Origin: Tulasnella sp. 424
Lineage: Eukaryota > Basidiomycota > Agaricomycetes > Cantharellales > Tulasnellaceae
Assembly: GCA_019633425.1 (NCBI GenBank)
Contig: WSUB01000084.1
Location: 1 to 64,000, forward strand
Direction: 5' to 3'
DNA length: 64,000 nt
The notes under the pieces are model-generated. The model worked only from the letters and a program-made list of their open reading frames with translations. It searched no databases and had not been told where the DNA came from. A program made the translations under genes and the position numbers. Below, in pieces: positions 10,432-21,805 of this stretch. How positions within the stretch are numbered: the stretch's first letter is position 1; each line of letters opens with the position of its first letter.

Positions 10432-13400
10432 ATGGCCCACGACGATGAAGAGCTCGATTGGGGTGAAGATGACGGCTGGACCGCCGACCACGCCGTGGCA
10501 GCAATGGACGTGGACCGACCCGCAGACTCAATCCCTACCAATGGAGACGGTGGCGATAACCAAGCCGCTCTGAAAAGAGATGATCATTTGCATACTCCAC
10601 AAAAGGTTGGGATATCTCAAGAGCAGAAAGGAGAAACTCCATCTACCGAACCAACCACCCGCAACGGTGATGTCGAAAAGAAATCTTCACGCCGCACTGT
10701 TTCAAGGTCCTCAAGTGACTTCGGGAAGTCGCTTCCACCAGGCTTACCTCAGCGTCCTGCTACAAACGCGCCGCATATTGGTCGGTCCGATCCGCTGGCA
10801 GCATCCGCAATGGCCCCTAGTCCCGGCAAGGCTACCAATGGGCTTCCTCCCGACTGGGAAGAACGGAAGTCTCGCAGCAACGGCAGCGTTTACTACTTCA
10901 ACACTAAAACAGAAGAGACGACCTGGACCAAACCAGCTCTCGCGACGGCCCTTGTTTCGACAACCATTGCCGAGCCCATTCGACCCGACAGCCCCACCAA
11001 TTCACGGCGGGAACGGGATAGAAGGAGACCAACGTCTCCAAATGTGCCGTCCACTCTTCCGCCTCCGCCATTTTCTCTACCTGCGCGACCAGCATTTAAT
11101 CCTTCCCAACAAAGACGGGAGAGGTCTGCATCACCACCTCCACGTGCCAGATCAAGAGAACGGCAGAAAGAGCCCGATAGAGATGCTCGTGGAGGTCGAG
11201 GCGAAAGGCGTCCTTCAGGTCCTCAAGCACGTTTATCACCACCGCCGCGGATCCGGGATGTAACCATGCGAGATCCGTCACCGGAGCCACCTCGTCGTTA
11301 TCGGTCACCCAGCCCAGGAACCGCTCGTGAACGCGGCAAAGCCGGCGGGAATCGTATTTACAATGAAAGGGCCAGGTCTCCGCCGCCTCCCGCTCGCGGC
11401 CAACGCCCTCCTTCCCCTTCACGCCGCGATGATCGAGTCCCAAGGCGACCCGAGGATCGATACGCTCTTCCCAGTACGTTTTCCTTTCTACCAATCGCCA
11501 CCGCTTCGTTCCTTGGTCGCCCCTCCTCTCCGAGGATCGCACTGTCGGTGCAGCTTTTGGGGTCAAAGATCTGGCCCCGGAATCATGTCTCCCGTAGCCA
11601 ATCACTTCCGCTCTTATCAACGTACCTTCGTTAGACCCTTGTTTGACGAAAGGTAGCTTACGACATTCCTCTACGCGACAGGACCCCGTTCCAGGTCGCC
11701 CGGTCCCCTTCGCAGACGATCGCCTTCTCCCCCTCCAATGCGACGAGCTCGAACTCCTCCGCGTGCACGGGATCTAAGACGTCCCTCCCCTCCCCCTTCA
11801 AGCTCTCTACCTCAAAAAAGACGTGGCGATACTCCACCACCACCACCAGCCCGTTCAACCGTTTACGCCGACCGCTTCGACGGCCCAAGAGACCATGATG
11901 GACCGGAAGACCTCCAAGCCAAGCGAAGGCGCGTCGATGATGATCGTGATGCCTACGATGACCAGATTGACCGTCGGGATGACCGGTCCGGCTCTCGTAA
12001 CGCGGAAGAAGGAAGGCGAATGGTAGAAGATCCTCGTAAGTCCCATCAGCAGGGCTATTATTTGGGTGCCCTATTTACCACCCTTTCCACTAGCGCCGAA
12101 ACGGCCTGCCCTACCTCCGCAGGATCAGCGATTCCGCACGGTGGCGGTCAAGCCGACTCGTCATCGCTCCCCACGACGTCGAACCCCATCGCCTCCTCCG
12201 CTTTCCGCAACTTCAGACGCAAAGCCTCCTTCCGTTGCTAACTCCAACTCGAACAAGCGGGACATCCCCACAAGCGAACGGCCAAGAGAAGGTCAAGGAA
12301 CGCGGAAAAGAGAAGCTGAAAGAATCAAGTTGCCTGAAACAAGCGCTGCCGTAGTTGCAGCCTACAGCAACAGACGACGGGTTATCTCCACTCAAGACGA
12401 GGAACCTAATATATTGAATTTCGATGCAGCTGGTTCTCGCGATGGCGCCGCCTCAAAGCTGCCTCCTAGTGGACCCGGCGGGAGAGTGCAAAGGGCTTAC
12501 GGCCCCGCGTTACGTGACGGGCCTCCAAGGCCAAAATCTCCTGAAACCCTCACAGGCAAAGAACCTCCTCGCGGCCCGAGAGCTTCGGTACGTTTCTTAA
12601 GCTTATTTTATTGGCCTCTCTCTGACCGGATGGTATCTCAGCATCGTTCACCCAACGTTAGTCTGCGGCCGCTGTCACCGAGGAGGGATCAGTCCCCGCC
12701 TCGCCAACGTTCACCACGAAGGGAAGGCTCACCCCCTCGTCGCGATCTTTCGCCGCCCCGCAGACCCCGTTCACCATCTGCAGCGCAACAGCCATACGGC
12801 GGTCATCGCCCCGGCGATCGAGATCCTCCCACCATGGATTATGAGATGAGTACCAGATCATCTGATCCCCAAATGAGACGTCGAGACTCGAAACGCGAAC
12901 CGGAACGCACTGAAAGGGGCCAGTTCGGGGAGGCTGAAAAGGTTGGCATTAAGACCATGGTTTTAGTGATCTGCGCTTATATCTATCATATTCAGATTGG
13001 TGAAGTCTATCCCTCCAGGGTGCAATCCCTCGCCGAACGACCACACTCGGGGCCCGCTCCCAAGAGAGACAGGGGTGGTCGAGGACGCAACCGAAGGCCG
13101 TCACCGCCTCCCCCCAATATGAGGGTTTGGGGGCAATCACAAAACAAAAGGTCGCCACACAACCTGGACGAGAACGAACTACCTATCCGGGACGAGGTAT
13201 GTGCTTCACCTATTATCCGCCTTCTTCGGTTGCTGAAGCACGGATTTGGGTAGGATCGTAATCGGTACAGTGAGGGGTCTGGAAGGAGTCGTGCTCCCAA
13301 CGGCGATGACGCGCCCTTTCAGGGTCCTCGTTACGACAGAACCCGAGATCTAAACGAGTTCTCTGGGGGCCCTCGCCATGAGGATAATCCTCGTTCGATA

Positions 13401-14504
13401 CCACCGCGCCAGCCTTACCCACAGTCTCATCGTTCGCCTTTCGACGGGACGCAAGAAGCTGAGCAGGATGCCCACTCTGCCGGTCGCGGTGAACGGACCT
13501 ACGAATTGTCGCAGTTGAGAGACCGCATGGAGCTGGATGAAGACCAACCTCGGCCGAATTCTGCCCGGTATATCCGTGATGATGGTCAGTCCACTCGCTC
13601 AGGCTGGTCGTTGGAGGACGATTTCGGGCAGAGACCTGATCCACTGCCGGAAGCCCGCCGGTTGAGCATCCAGGAAAGAGATGACGGCCGATTCCGTGCC
13701 GAAGCTTCCCAGGGTAATCGTCGTGGCAACTTTGACACCGGTTTGGAACCTGCCAGGGAGAATGGGAGCCATCGACTTGTTCGAGGCGAACCACCCTCGC
13801 CAAAGAGGTACCCAGAGGAGTTGCCCCCACAAGTCCGTAGGGCAAGATCTTCCTCGCCCGGTAGCTCTTCGCGTCCTAACGAGCGCCCTCAACCCCCGCC
13901 GCTCTCTCGAACACTCTCCGAGGCATCGGCCGGTCAAAAAGATATAATGGTCAGTTCTTCTCGCTCAGAGGATCTTGGAGCCACTCGACAAACGCAGCCT
14001 CGATCGCCACCTTCATCTAAACAGATAGGAAATGAAGACCGTGCGATCGATACCGACGACAAGGGCCGTAGGGATACGACCACTGGACGCGTTCGCATCC
14101 TTCGCCGCGACCTTTTGCCTATCGCCACAAATGGATTGAGCGCCGCCCCTGAGCCCGCTTCAACCCAGCCTACGCCAATCTCCTTGGATAGCACGAGGGA
14201 CTCTGTAGAAGAGCCTGGAGGTCCTTCTTCTGCAGGCCAAGCTTCGAGTGGTAAAGGATCACTTTTGGCACGACTGTCTGTTCCTGGCGCATCAAGTTCT
14301 GGAGACCGTTCGAAAGGTAAACGAGATCAGCCAGGTCCCTCGCCAACAGGTGGATCGTCTGCTTCCCTTCAAGCAAGGTTGGAGAACGGCGAGAGACCCG
14401 CCATCGGCAGACGAGACACCGATGATGGAGAACGGAGGAGAAAGAAAGGCCGGCGCGGACGAGGCGGTCACGGAGGAGGAAGAAACCGCGATACCCAAGT
14501 TTAA
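10432..14504 (+). CDS. WW-domain protein with long RS/Pro-rich disordered region
   Basis: CDS join(10432..11473,11682..12035,12094..12587,12642..12941,12996..13196,13254..14504); 1213 aa. A single WW domain lies at about residues 138-169 (LPPDWEERKS, VYYFN, TTWTKP, with both signature Trp and the closing Pro). WW domains bind Pro-rich or phospho-Ser/Thr-Pro ligands. The rest is Arg/Ser/Pro-rich with many SPPR and RSPSP runs, ending in a Gly/Arg-rich RGRGGHGGGR tail. That composition is typical of nuclear pre-mRNA processing or transcription-coupled factors, but I cannot assign an orthologue. The first intron (11474-11681) is 208 nt, much longer than the others, and might hide a small exon. 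GTAAAC at about 14318 could be a further 45-nt in-frame intron. Confidence 0.8.
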
Positions 14505-16014
14505 CGACGCTGCCCTTCCATGCTTGATCACCAGCGGATCTCTGGATTCCGCTGTGTGCGGAATGCGCCCTGGTTTTCGATCCATTCTACTCGTCCTACG
14601 TATGTTACGCAAAACAGTTCCCAAACTCGAATCGAAATAGCATCCTGTCTTGTCCTTCCGACATCGCCGGAGGTGGCCATGCACCCGAACCGGTCCAGTC
14701 GGCAGACCTCGGCTCCCCCGTGCTGCTCATTGCAGTTGAAGAACCTGGGCATCACTCAAGCTCCATCGGTACAGGAGGGCAACCTGTAGCTCAATCACCG
14801 AGCTTCCCATTCAGTCTCGCTCCTGGTCGGTTACATTCAGGGGTTTACGACAAGGAACGCTATGTGGGATTTAACCTGGACTGTCGAGCAATCGAAGCAG
14901 ACCCGATACCCGACAAACCGTCAAGCTGAGATGTCCAGCATGGAACCGACATCTAAGATCAACGTAAGCGCTGTGCCCGATGCTCGTTCCCCTACCGGTT
15001 AGCATCAGGAGAGCGCGGATCGGAGTGCTCTGGTTCTGGATCATACGACTCTGCTTCCTTGGCGTGCGTTGGGGTCTGGATTGCAGAGTGTTCGGAGTCA
15101 GCGGACCGTCTCGCCTCAAACAGCAGCTTCGTCAGGCAATCCCGATAGCGCTACCCACTGGTCTAGACCTCTTGGCACAATCGGAGGAAAGCCCCCCGGA
15201 TCTTGCCGTCTCGAATCCGTACGATAGTGACCGTAGGCATTCGCTGAGCCTTGCGAGTGGGAACCATGCACTGCTGGCCTAGTGCCCCATCAGGACATCT
15301 CCTCACCAAACCATTGAACGTTGCCAGCCTACATGATTGGCGCGGCCTTGGTGAATCTGCAGGTCGGGGACCATTCAATCCTTCGGCGTAACTGGTGCAC
15401 CACCTAGAGATTTGGTTCCCGGAAGGTTTAAACAGGAACGTGATCTCCAAGGGTAACGCAGTGATGTCGGGGCCAATTCAAAATGGGTCAGTCCGTTGCG
15501 TTCAAAATGGGCCAGTTCGAAATGTCAATTGGTCAGCAAACTTGGGTGGAGGTCAAAAGGATCCGAGAGCAGTTACGTGAGGAGACCAAAGGACGCTCGA
15601 CCTCTTTGCCCCGGTCTATTCGTTCGAGAGGAAAGGATCATCGAATCAAGACAAATTATTCACCGTACTCGTTGCACAAGGAATCTCAGTCAAAGTTGGC
15701 GCTCGACAGGCAGGTCACAGGTGAGTGTCGTCCAGTGCTAACTTGACGGTTCGACACTGTCTGTGTTCTTGAAGGTCAGTGGCAAATTTACTCACTTGAT
15801 AGGCATATACATATGTAGTTAGTCCCTCTTACATCGTTATGAGTAATACTGCCTGGTACTTTAGCGACCTTGGGCAGCCTTCAGCTTGGTCGAGAACCAA
15901 CCAGAACAATCTACGTGGGAAACGGTCGCCTAGTTATAAACTGAACCACCGCGTCCGCTCTTGCAAGCTCCTCCATTGCCAGGAGCGTCTCTGCAAATAC
16001 AGTTCTTTGCAGAA
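14505..16014. other. 1.5-kb interval without a convincing gene
   Basis: Short open stretches occur on both strands, the longest about 100 codons. None has recognisable motifs, good splice partners or continuity with a neighbour. The first part probably carries the 3' UTR of the WW gene and the end the promoter of the Yth1 gene. A decayed gene or a missed small gene cannot be excluded. Confidence 0.4.
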
Positions 16015-17211
16015 ATGAGCCGAGTGACAACACAGCCAGCGCCAGATACGATAGTACCACAGCCCACAGTCATGGACGTCCTGCGTCCTGACTTTCATCA
16101 GCTGAACCTGAAAGTGGAACACTTCATCAAAGGCGAACTCGGTGTTAAACTCGACAAAGGTGCGTGCGCTCTAATAAAATCTGAAGGCTTAATGACGCTA
16201 ATGCAGGCAACTCAGATGACCAAATCTGTCGTGACAATCTTTCGCCGACGGGCTGTCCTCTCGGTCCGCTTCGCTGTCCTCTGAGGCACACAGATCCTTC
16301 CCCACTAAACTTTCAGTCAAAACCCATTCAAAATACGTTTGGCCGCGACCGTCCGACCACAGTATGCAAGCACTGGCTTCGTGGACTCTGTAAGAAGGGC
16401 GATGCATGCGAGTTCCTACACGAGTACAACTTGCGTCGTATGCCGGAATGTTGGTGGTTCGCCCGGTACGGGTATTGTACGTCAGGAGATGAATGCCTTT
16501 ATGCACATCCAAAGGAGAGGAAGAAAGAATGTCCCGACTACAAACGCGGGTTTTGTCGGCTGGGTGAGTAGCGAGGCGTTGGATTATGGTGCTCGGGATT
16601 ACTAACTTGCTTTGGTGGAATCGACAGGTCCCGACTGCCCTCGCAAACATGTACGCAGAGTTGCGTGTAAACTCTTTTTAAGCGGATTCTGCCCAATGGG
16701 TCCTGACTGCCCTCAAGGACAGTAAGTACTGTGCTTTTTGTTCCTGCTCTCTTTTGCAGTGTGCTAACGAAAACACTTTGCCCAGTCCAAAACCGTCGTT
16801 ACCAACTGCTGAAGATTACCGTCCCCCCTCACCACCATCTCCTCGGGATATCGGTCCTCCACCACCAGGATTCGGGCGATACTTTGGTGACGAGGGAAAC
16901 CAAGGCGGAGGATTCAGCGGAAATGCGGGTGGCGGAGGCGGTGGTGGATTTGGCGGGGGTAACAATTTCGCTCCAAGGCCAAGGGCTGATGGAGCGGATG
17001 GGATGCCTTATAGGAGAAACCTGGATGAAGTTACTTGCTTCAAGGTTCGTCAGATTCGTTATACATTTAGGAGGCGTTGACGCTGATAATTCGTTGTGGT
17101 CTGCAGTGCGGTCAAAGAGGTCATTACGCCAACGTTTGCAAGAATCCGAATGTTCCTGGAGATCGTGGTGGTCTTGCCAGACGGAGAGATTTCCCGAGGC
17201 GGGAGGATTGA
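16015..17211 (+). CDS. mRNA 3'-end processing factor, Yth1/CPSF30 (CCCH zinc fingers plus zinc knuckle)
   Basis: CDS join(16015..16159,16207..16563,16628..16721,16786..17044,17107..17211); 319 aa. It is a subunit of the cleavage and polyadenylation complex that contacts the poly(A) signal. Five consecutive C3H1 fingers are visible: CRDNLSPTGC...CPLRH, CKHWLRGLCKKG...FLH, CWWFARYGYC...YAH, CPDYKRGFC...RKH and CKLFLSGFC...QGH. A Pro-rich then Gly-rich linker (GGGGGGGFGGGNN) follows, and a C-terminal CCHC knuckle (CFKCGQRGHYANVC) split by the last intron. Budding-yeast Yth1 lacks the knuckle and animal CPSF30 has it, so this is the animal-like architecture. ATG16015 was chosen because it directly precedes the conserved acidic N-terminus. 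Confidence 0.95.
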
Positions 17212-17636
17212 GGAATGCCTGCTATCCCACCAATTCCCAGGGAGAACCCCTTGGATTCCTAACCGCCTGAACTACTCTACTCTGATGTAAAATTTCCTTA
17301 TCCTCTTCAACCTGTTCTCCTTTTATCATTCGTAATGATAGCAATGGCGCATTAACTTAAATAAGCCTCCTTTGTTTCTCGACTCTACGTCATTTTATCT
17401 GCACCCGTTTGTGTGTACAGAAGTCGTGAATCTCTCCCCATGCGACTTGCTGAAGAAAGTGGTGCTAAACCAAGGTTCTTCTCTCGAAGTTTGGCCACCT
17501 TCATTTCTTTTCTGTGGGATATTACTTTTTACTAGTAGTCCACACAGAGGGAGGTTCCACATTCGTAGTAGATTGTATGCGCACATGTACGTAGGTACGG
17601 TCAGATTGAAAGAAAGCGATTCTTTGTATGGAAACT
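17212..17636. other. Intergenic between convergent genes, 425 bp
   Basis: It lies between the Yth1 stop and the M28 peptidase stop on the other strand, so it should hold both 3' UTRs and terminators. It is A/T-rich around 17300-17380. I see no gene or structured element. Confidence 0.5.
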
Positions 17637-19767
17637 CTACTCGTCTTCCACAGGGACGATGTCGAACCCGGCTGTTTCGAGCACGGTAGCAAACTGAGAG
17701 AAGTAAGGTAACGCTGTCAGAGTCTTGCTTCACTCTGGAGAACGACTAGGAGATCTCACCGTAACTTTGGTGATGGACAGCAGTTGATCGAAGTCGTATC
17801 CGGTTCTGTTCGTAAGGTCTCCTGAACAAGAAAGAAAGACGTCAGGAAATGCTTGCGCAGACTGCGAACTATCGGGTGTTTTCAAATTACGTACCGCTGT
17901 TGTGATACATGGGGTCGATGATAGGTCCCGCACGTTCGAAGACTTGGGTCGCCGGGAAGCCTTGCTCCCAGAATGACTTTCATGAAGAGTAGGAATTTTT
18001 GGTGGTGAGAATCAACCGGTAAGTTAAGGGAAGCACCGAGCACAACTCACCTGATGATCACTGCAGCAAGCCTAAGAAACACCACAACCGATTAGCTTAC
18101 CAGCCTTTGAGATTTGGCTGAGGACGAGCTTACAGAAGTATAGCCAACGGTGAGCTCAGGAGCATAGAGCTTCGAGATATTTGCAACGAGGTACGCAGCC
18201 TCTGGGAGACCGATCCTGTTATTCGTCCAATTCGTTAGTCACGAAACGAAAATAGTGGATGTGAGATAGCTGCTCACAGGTCAGGTAAACCTAGTTGAGG
18301 AGGTTCCTTCGAAGAGCGGAACGCCAACATATCGGCTTGGATGTGGAGAGTGACGTTGGCATTTGCCTCCCTTAACTGGGCTGGAAGAAAAAAGGAAACG
18401 AGATGCACTCTCAGTCAGATATACTCCCAACAGCTGAATGTAAAACGCGGTTGAAAAGCTGCGAATACTGACCGGCATAAGCTCTGGAGCCGACAAGACC
18501 CTGTTCTTCTCCAGCAAATAAGACTAGCTCAACGCGATTCTTGAAGGTAATCTTCTTCTCCTTGATGAGGCGTGCGATGGCAAGTACGTGAGTGGTTCCT
18601 GAGCCATCATCATCTACATGGTGAAAAAAAAAAAAAAGGAGGAAAAGGTTTCAGTTTAGAGCTTTTTGTGGGAGATGCGAGAGAGACGAACCTCCACCAG
18701 GTGCTCGCAGACTTCCGAACGAGCCACGAGAGTCGTAGTGCGCGCTGAGAATGGTAGTCGCAGTCGTATTCACCGTTGATGGATATCGGCTAGTTAAAGC
18801 AAGGGAAAAAAAAAGGCAGTTCCTTCAGCGCTCTCGTTCGCTCGGAAGGTAACCATTTCCCCCAACTTTACCAGATGACGTTCGGCGCAAACCCTTCCCT
18901 AAACGACCTCAACTCGCACACCGCCCCGCTCTTCTCCACCTCTCCTTGGATCCACTCCGCAGCGACCTTCGCACCCTCAGTAAAGCTGTGCCTGCTCAAG
19001 ATCTCGCTGTCCGCGTTCTCCGCCGTCAGCCACCTCGCGTCCTTCGCCATGCGTTCCGTCGATAAAGAAGAGAGCACGGCGGCGATGCTGGGGTTGAACT
19101 TGAGCGCGGAGATGATCGCCTGGATCCGCGCGACGGCGTGGGGGTCGATGGGTTTGGGCAGGAGTGGGGTTGTTGGGAGGAGGATGGGGACGATGAACCG
19201 CGGGAGGAAGGTGTCGAGTGTGCCCAGGCGGGAAGGGGGGATGGAGATGAGAGCGGAGTTTTTATCGAGGTAGTGTAACCTCGATTCGGATTCCTTGGGT
19301 ATAGCGAACTGCGCTCCCTCCTGAACGACGAGCCCCTCCTCCCCCTTGCCAACGCCAGCGGACCTGCTCTTCCGCTCTGCGATATCAAGCAGCTTGGGCA
19401 CGATCGACATATCCGACAAGACCGGATCTTCGTCTTTCCTCAGACTCTCATCGACTCCAGCGTCCTGCAACCACACGAGAAGCCTATCCTCTCCGGCGTC
19501 TTCGTCGTCCTCCAAGTACGCCATCGAGCCAGACGCTTTAACGCCGGCAGCTTGGATAGCGCATTCCGGAGAGACGATGTATACGTCTCTCAAGGGACGG
19601 CCGTACCGCCCGTAGAATGCGCCGTTCAAGCATTCATATTGCGATTGGGCAGTGCTGCTCGGTTCGGATTGCAATTGCGATGACGGAGTGATGAAGATGG
19701 CTCGGTCGGCGGCGTACGAGCGGGATGCGTAGGACGCTGCGAGTAGTAGCGCAAGTCGGGACTTCAT
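17637..19767 (-). CDS. Secreted M28-family zinc aminopeptidase
   Basis: CDS complement(join(17637..17693,17760..17821,17895..17976,18051..18071,18134..18215,18278..18380,18473..18613,18692..18789,18872..19767)); 513 aa. It removes N-terminal residues from peptides using two zinc ions. All M28 ligands are visible: His in SAHYDSRG, Asp in GGDDDGSG, the Glu pair in FAGEEQGLVGS, Asp in IQADML and His in CCSDHQSFWEQGFP. The N-terminus MKSRLALLLAASYASRSYA is a good signal peptide, so the enzyme is probably secreted or vacuolar. The first exon, about 298 codons, encodes a long N-terminal region of the kind seen in fungal M28 proteins with a pro-domain. One exon is only 21 nt and is needed to supply ACCSDHQ. 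Confidence 0.92.
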
Positions 19768-20029
19768 TGCTTGCGATGTTCGTTTGACTTGGTGAGTGAA
19801 GTGGGTGGTCGTCGCGCTTGGGAGAGACGGAAGATACGGCGGCGAGGACCAAGTTCGCCGTGTCTATGAGAAATTCAGGGAAGCGCACCTCCTCTTCCCA
19901 CATAGCACAACATGCATATAGAAATACAACAACATAAGCCAAACGAAAGAAGGGTATAAACACGAATTTATATAACAATAACGAAGAAGAGAGTTCGAAA
20001 GGGGGAGAAACGAAGAGAAATCGGGAGAC

Positions 20030-21088
20030 TTATGGGCAACACCCCGAGTACTGATCCAGCCGCAGCTCAACGGCACGTACGATAACACTCCACGTCATTG
20101 CAATAGCTGTCCATACATCGGTATCGTTGACCAACAAGCACCACGCGTTGAGATACACGCCATATATCCATTTTGTGCGGGCCACGATGTCGTGCGCGGT
20201 GTACGTCGCCGCGATTGCACGGGCCAGGGATTCCAGCGCTTCTGGTGCCGACCTCCGCCGCTGTTTGATGTACGCTGGACTGGCGTTGAAGTTCCGAAGT
20301 GTCGAAGGCTCCTGTAAATTTTCAAGATCCGCAGGAAGCAGGGCACCAAGGAGGGACGCGAGCGATCGACTGTAGAAATAGTCTCGCAGAACTTGGAACC
20401 CTTGTGGAAACGGCATCGTCCCCTCGACTAGCGGTACGGTGTTTGGCGGGACGTTGTTGTTGGTGTTTGGGGTGAAGAGGGACGGTGGAGGACGGTTGCA
20501 AAACGCGGCTAGCGTCTGCCAATGGACGGGGATATAGGCCCATCGGGGATCTTGAGGCCCGATCCGAAGAGCCAAGATATGCGTCGGGAGGATCATCCCA
20601 TCTGCTGTTGGTGACGGCGAGCAGTGGCTAGTGACGGCTGCTTCTCTCTGTTTGCCCGTTGAGAGTGAGCCTGGGGTGGATTGTGGGTGTAGTTTGGTCG
20701 CAGCTGCGCCTGCTTGCATCCTACGCAGCGCAAGTGAGCATATTTTCCAAATCGAGTTTGGTACTCCCCAGCGTACGTACCGTCGACGTAGGGAACTATC
20801 TCTGCGGACAATCTCGCGAGCCTTGCCGGTGCGCGATTCGGGCGCGAAGGCAACGAGACCGAGGTTGTCCGGACGCATCAGCGCGCGAGGAAGAGGGAAA
20901 TCGATGGTTTGCAAGAGCGACCGCGGCTGCATCCGTGATGGCCCTGCGTCCACGCGATCGGGCTTGTACATCAGGACTTGAGACAGTCGCTGCCAGTCCT
21001 TGGCTCGAATGGCCGTCGGAGACGCAGAGCTGCAAGATGGGAGGTTGAAGCTAGGTGCGGATGGTGTAGGGAGGACGATGGTGTCCAT
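20030..21088 (-). CDS. Clp1-like protein (clampless-1 family), tentative
   Basis: CDS complement(join(20030..20720,20781..21088)), 332 aa; the 60-nt intron (GTACGT donor, GCGTAG acceptor) is in frame, so an unspliced 352-aa form is also possible. No catalytic motif is seen. The middle and end read PTHILAL, IPVHWQTLAAFC, VPLVEG, a Leu-rich SLASLLGALLP and WIYGVYLNAWCLL, a spacing I associate with agaricomycete Clp1-like proteins. Clp1 in Coprinopsis and Ustilago is a nuclear regulator needed for clamp formation or dikaryotic development. The family call comes from memory of the pattern, without alignment. If wrong, this is a basidiomycete-specific unknown. Confidence 0.55.
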   Translation of the reverse strand: MDTIVLPTPSAPSFNLPSCSSASPTAIRAKDWQRLSQVLMYKPDRVDAGPSRMQPRSLLQTIDFPLPRALMRPDNLGLVAFAPESRTGKAREIVRRDSSLRRRYVRWGVPNSIWKICSLALRRMQAGAAATKLHPQSTPGSLSTGKQREAAVTSHCSPSPTADGMILPTHILALRIGPQDPRWAYIPVHWQTLAAFCNRPPPSLFTPNTNNNVPPNTVPLVEGTMPFPQGFQVLRDYFYSRSLASLLGALLPADLENLQEPSTLRNFNASPAYIKQRRRSAPEALESLARAIAATYTAHDIVARTKWIYGVYLNAWCLLVNDTDVWTAIAMTWSVIVRAVELRLDQYSGCCP

Positions 21089-21805
21089 GGAAGTGTGTGG
21101 ATTTTGTGAAGAGTGAGGTGACCCTACTTACTGCAGGCCAACTAATATACTTGCAGACCAGTGTGAAAGCTTGAGCACCGGGCAAAGAGGCTTCAGCCAC
21201 TCCTCTTGTTCCAAATTGGGAGGGTGGGCCCAACACTTTGAGCCTGAGCACGGAACAACCACTATCATGGCAGGCAGGGATTTTGAGGTCCGCGGTGTGC
21301 ATTGTTCTCTGTTGTGTCCTGTGTGTCCAAATCTCGATCACACATCACCCCAACAATGTCATTTTGTCCAAGTGCAGGTTGTTCTCCTCATAGATGCATA
21401 GGAGAGCCTGAGAAGGGAAGCGTTGCATGAGCCTCCTCGATACTTTTTGGTTTCCGGTCGCGCACCCAACCTAATCATCATCCCCCTTCACTTTGAATCA
21501 CAAAACCCAAAGACGTAAAAGCTAATGAGACGTCAAGAGTAAAGCGCTGCGATCACGTTGAGCTAGTCCATTTCAGTAAGGGCCACGAGTTTTTGTGGGA
21601 CGTGCGGGCGGTAGTCAAGGAACGTCAACTCTTCACGCGAGTTGCAACCGACATTGTATCAACCCCCAAATTCCCATAAACTCAGCTCTAACAAAGTAAT
21701 ATCGAACAATGCTCTACGGCAAACCAAACGAGGGCTCCGGTGAGCGAAAACGTGCTTCTCACTTCACAGGCAAAGGAGCCGGGAACGCACCAAGTATGTA
21801 TCATT
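21089..21805. other. Intergenic, 717 bp
   Basis: This is the upstream region of the Clp1-like gene and the downstream region of the transporter. Short ORFs occur on both strands without motifs. I see no repeat or RNA gene. Confidence 0.45.

Noticed and set aside
14980..15450. Open stretches of about 70-100 codons on both strands
   Set aside because: They have no motifs, no splice continuity, and both strands are equally open; probably chance in GC-balanced DNA.
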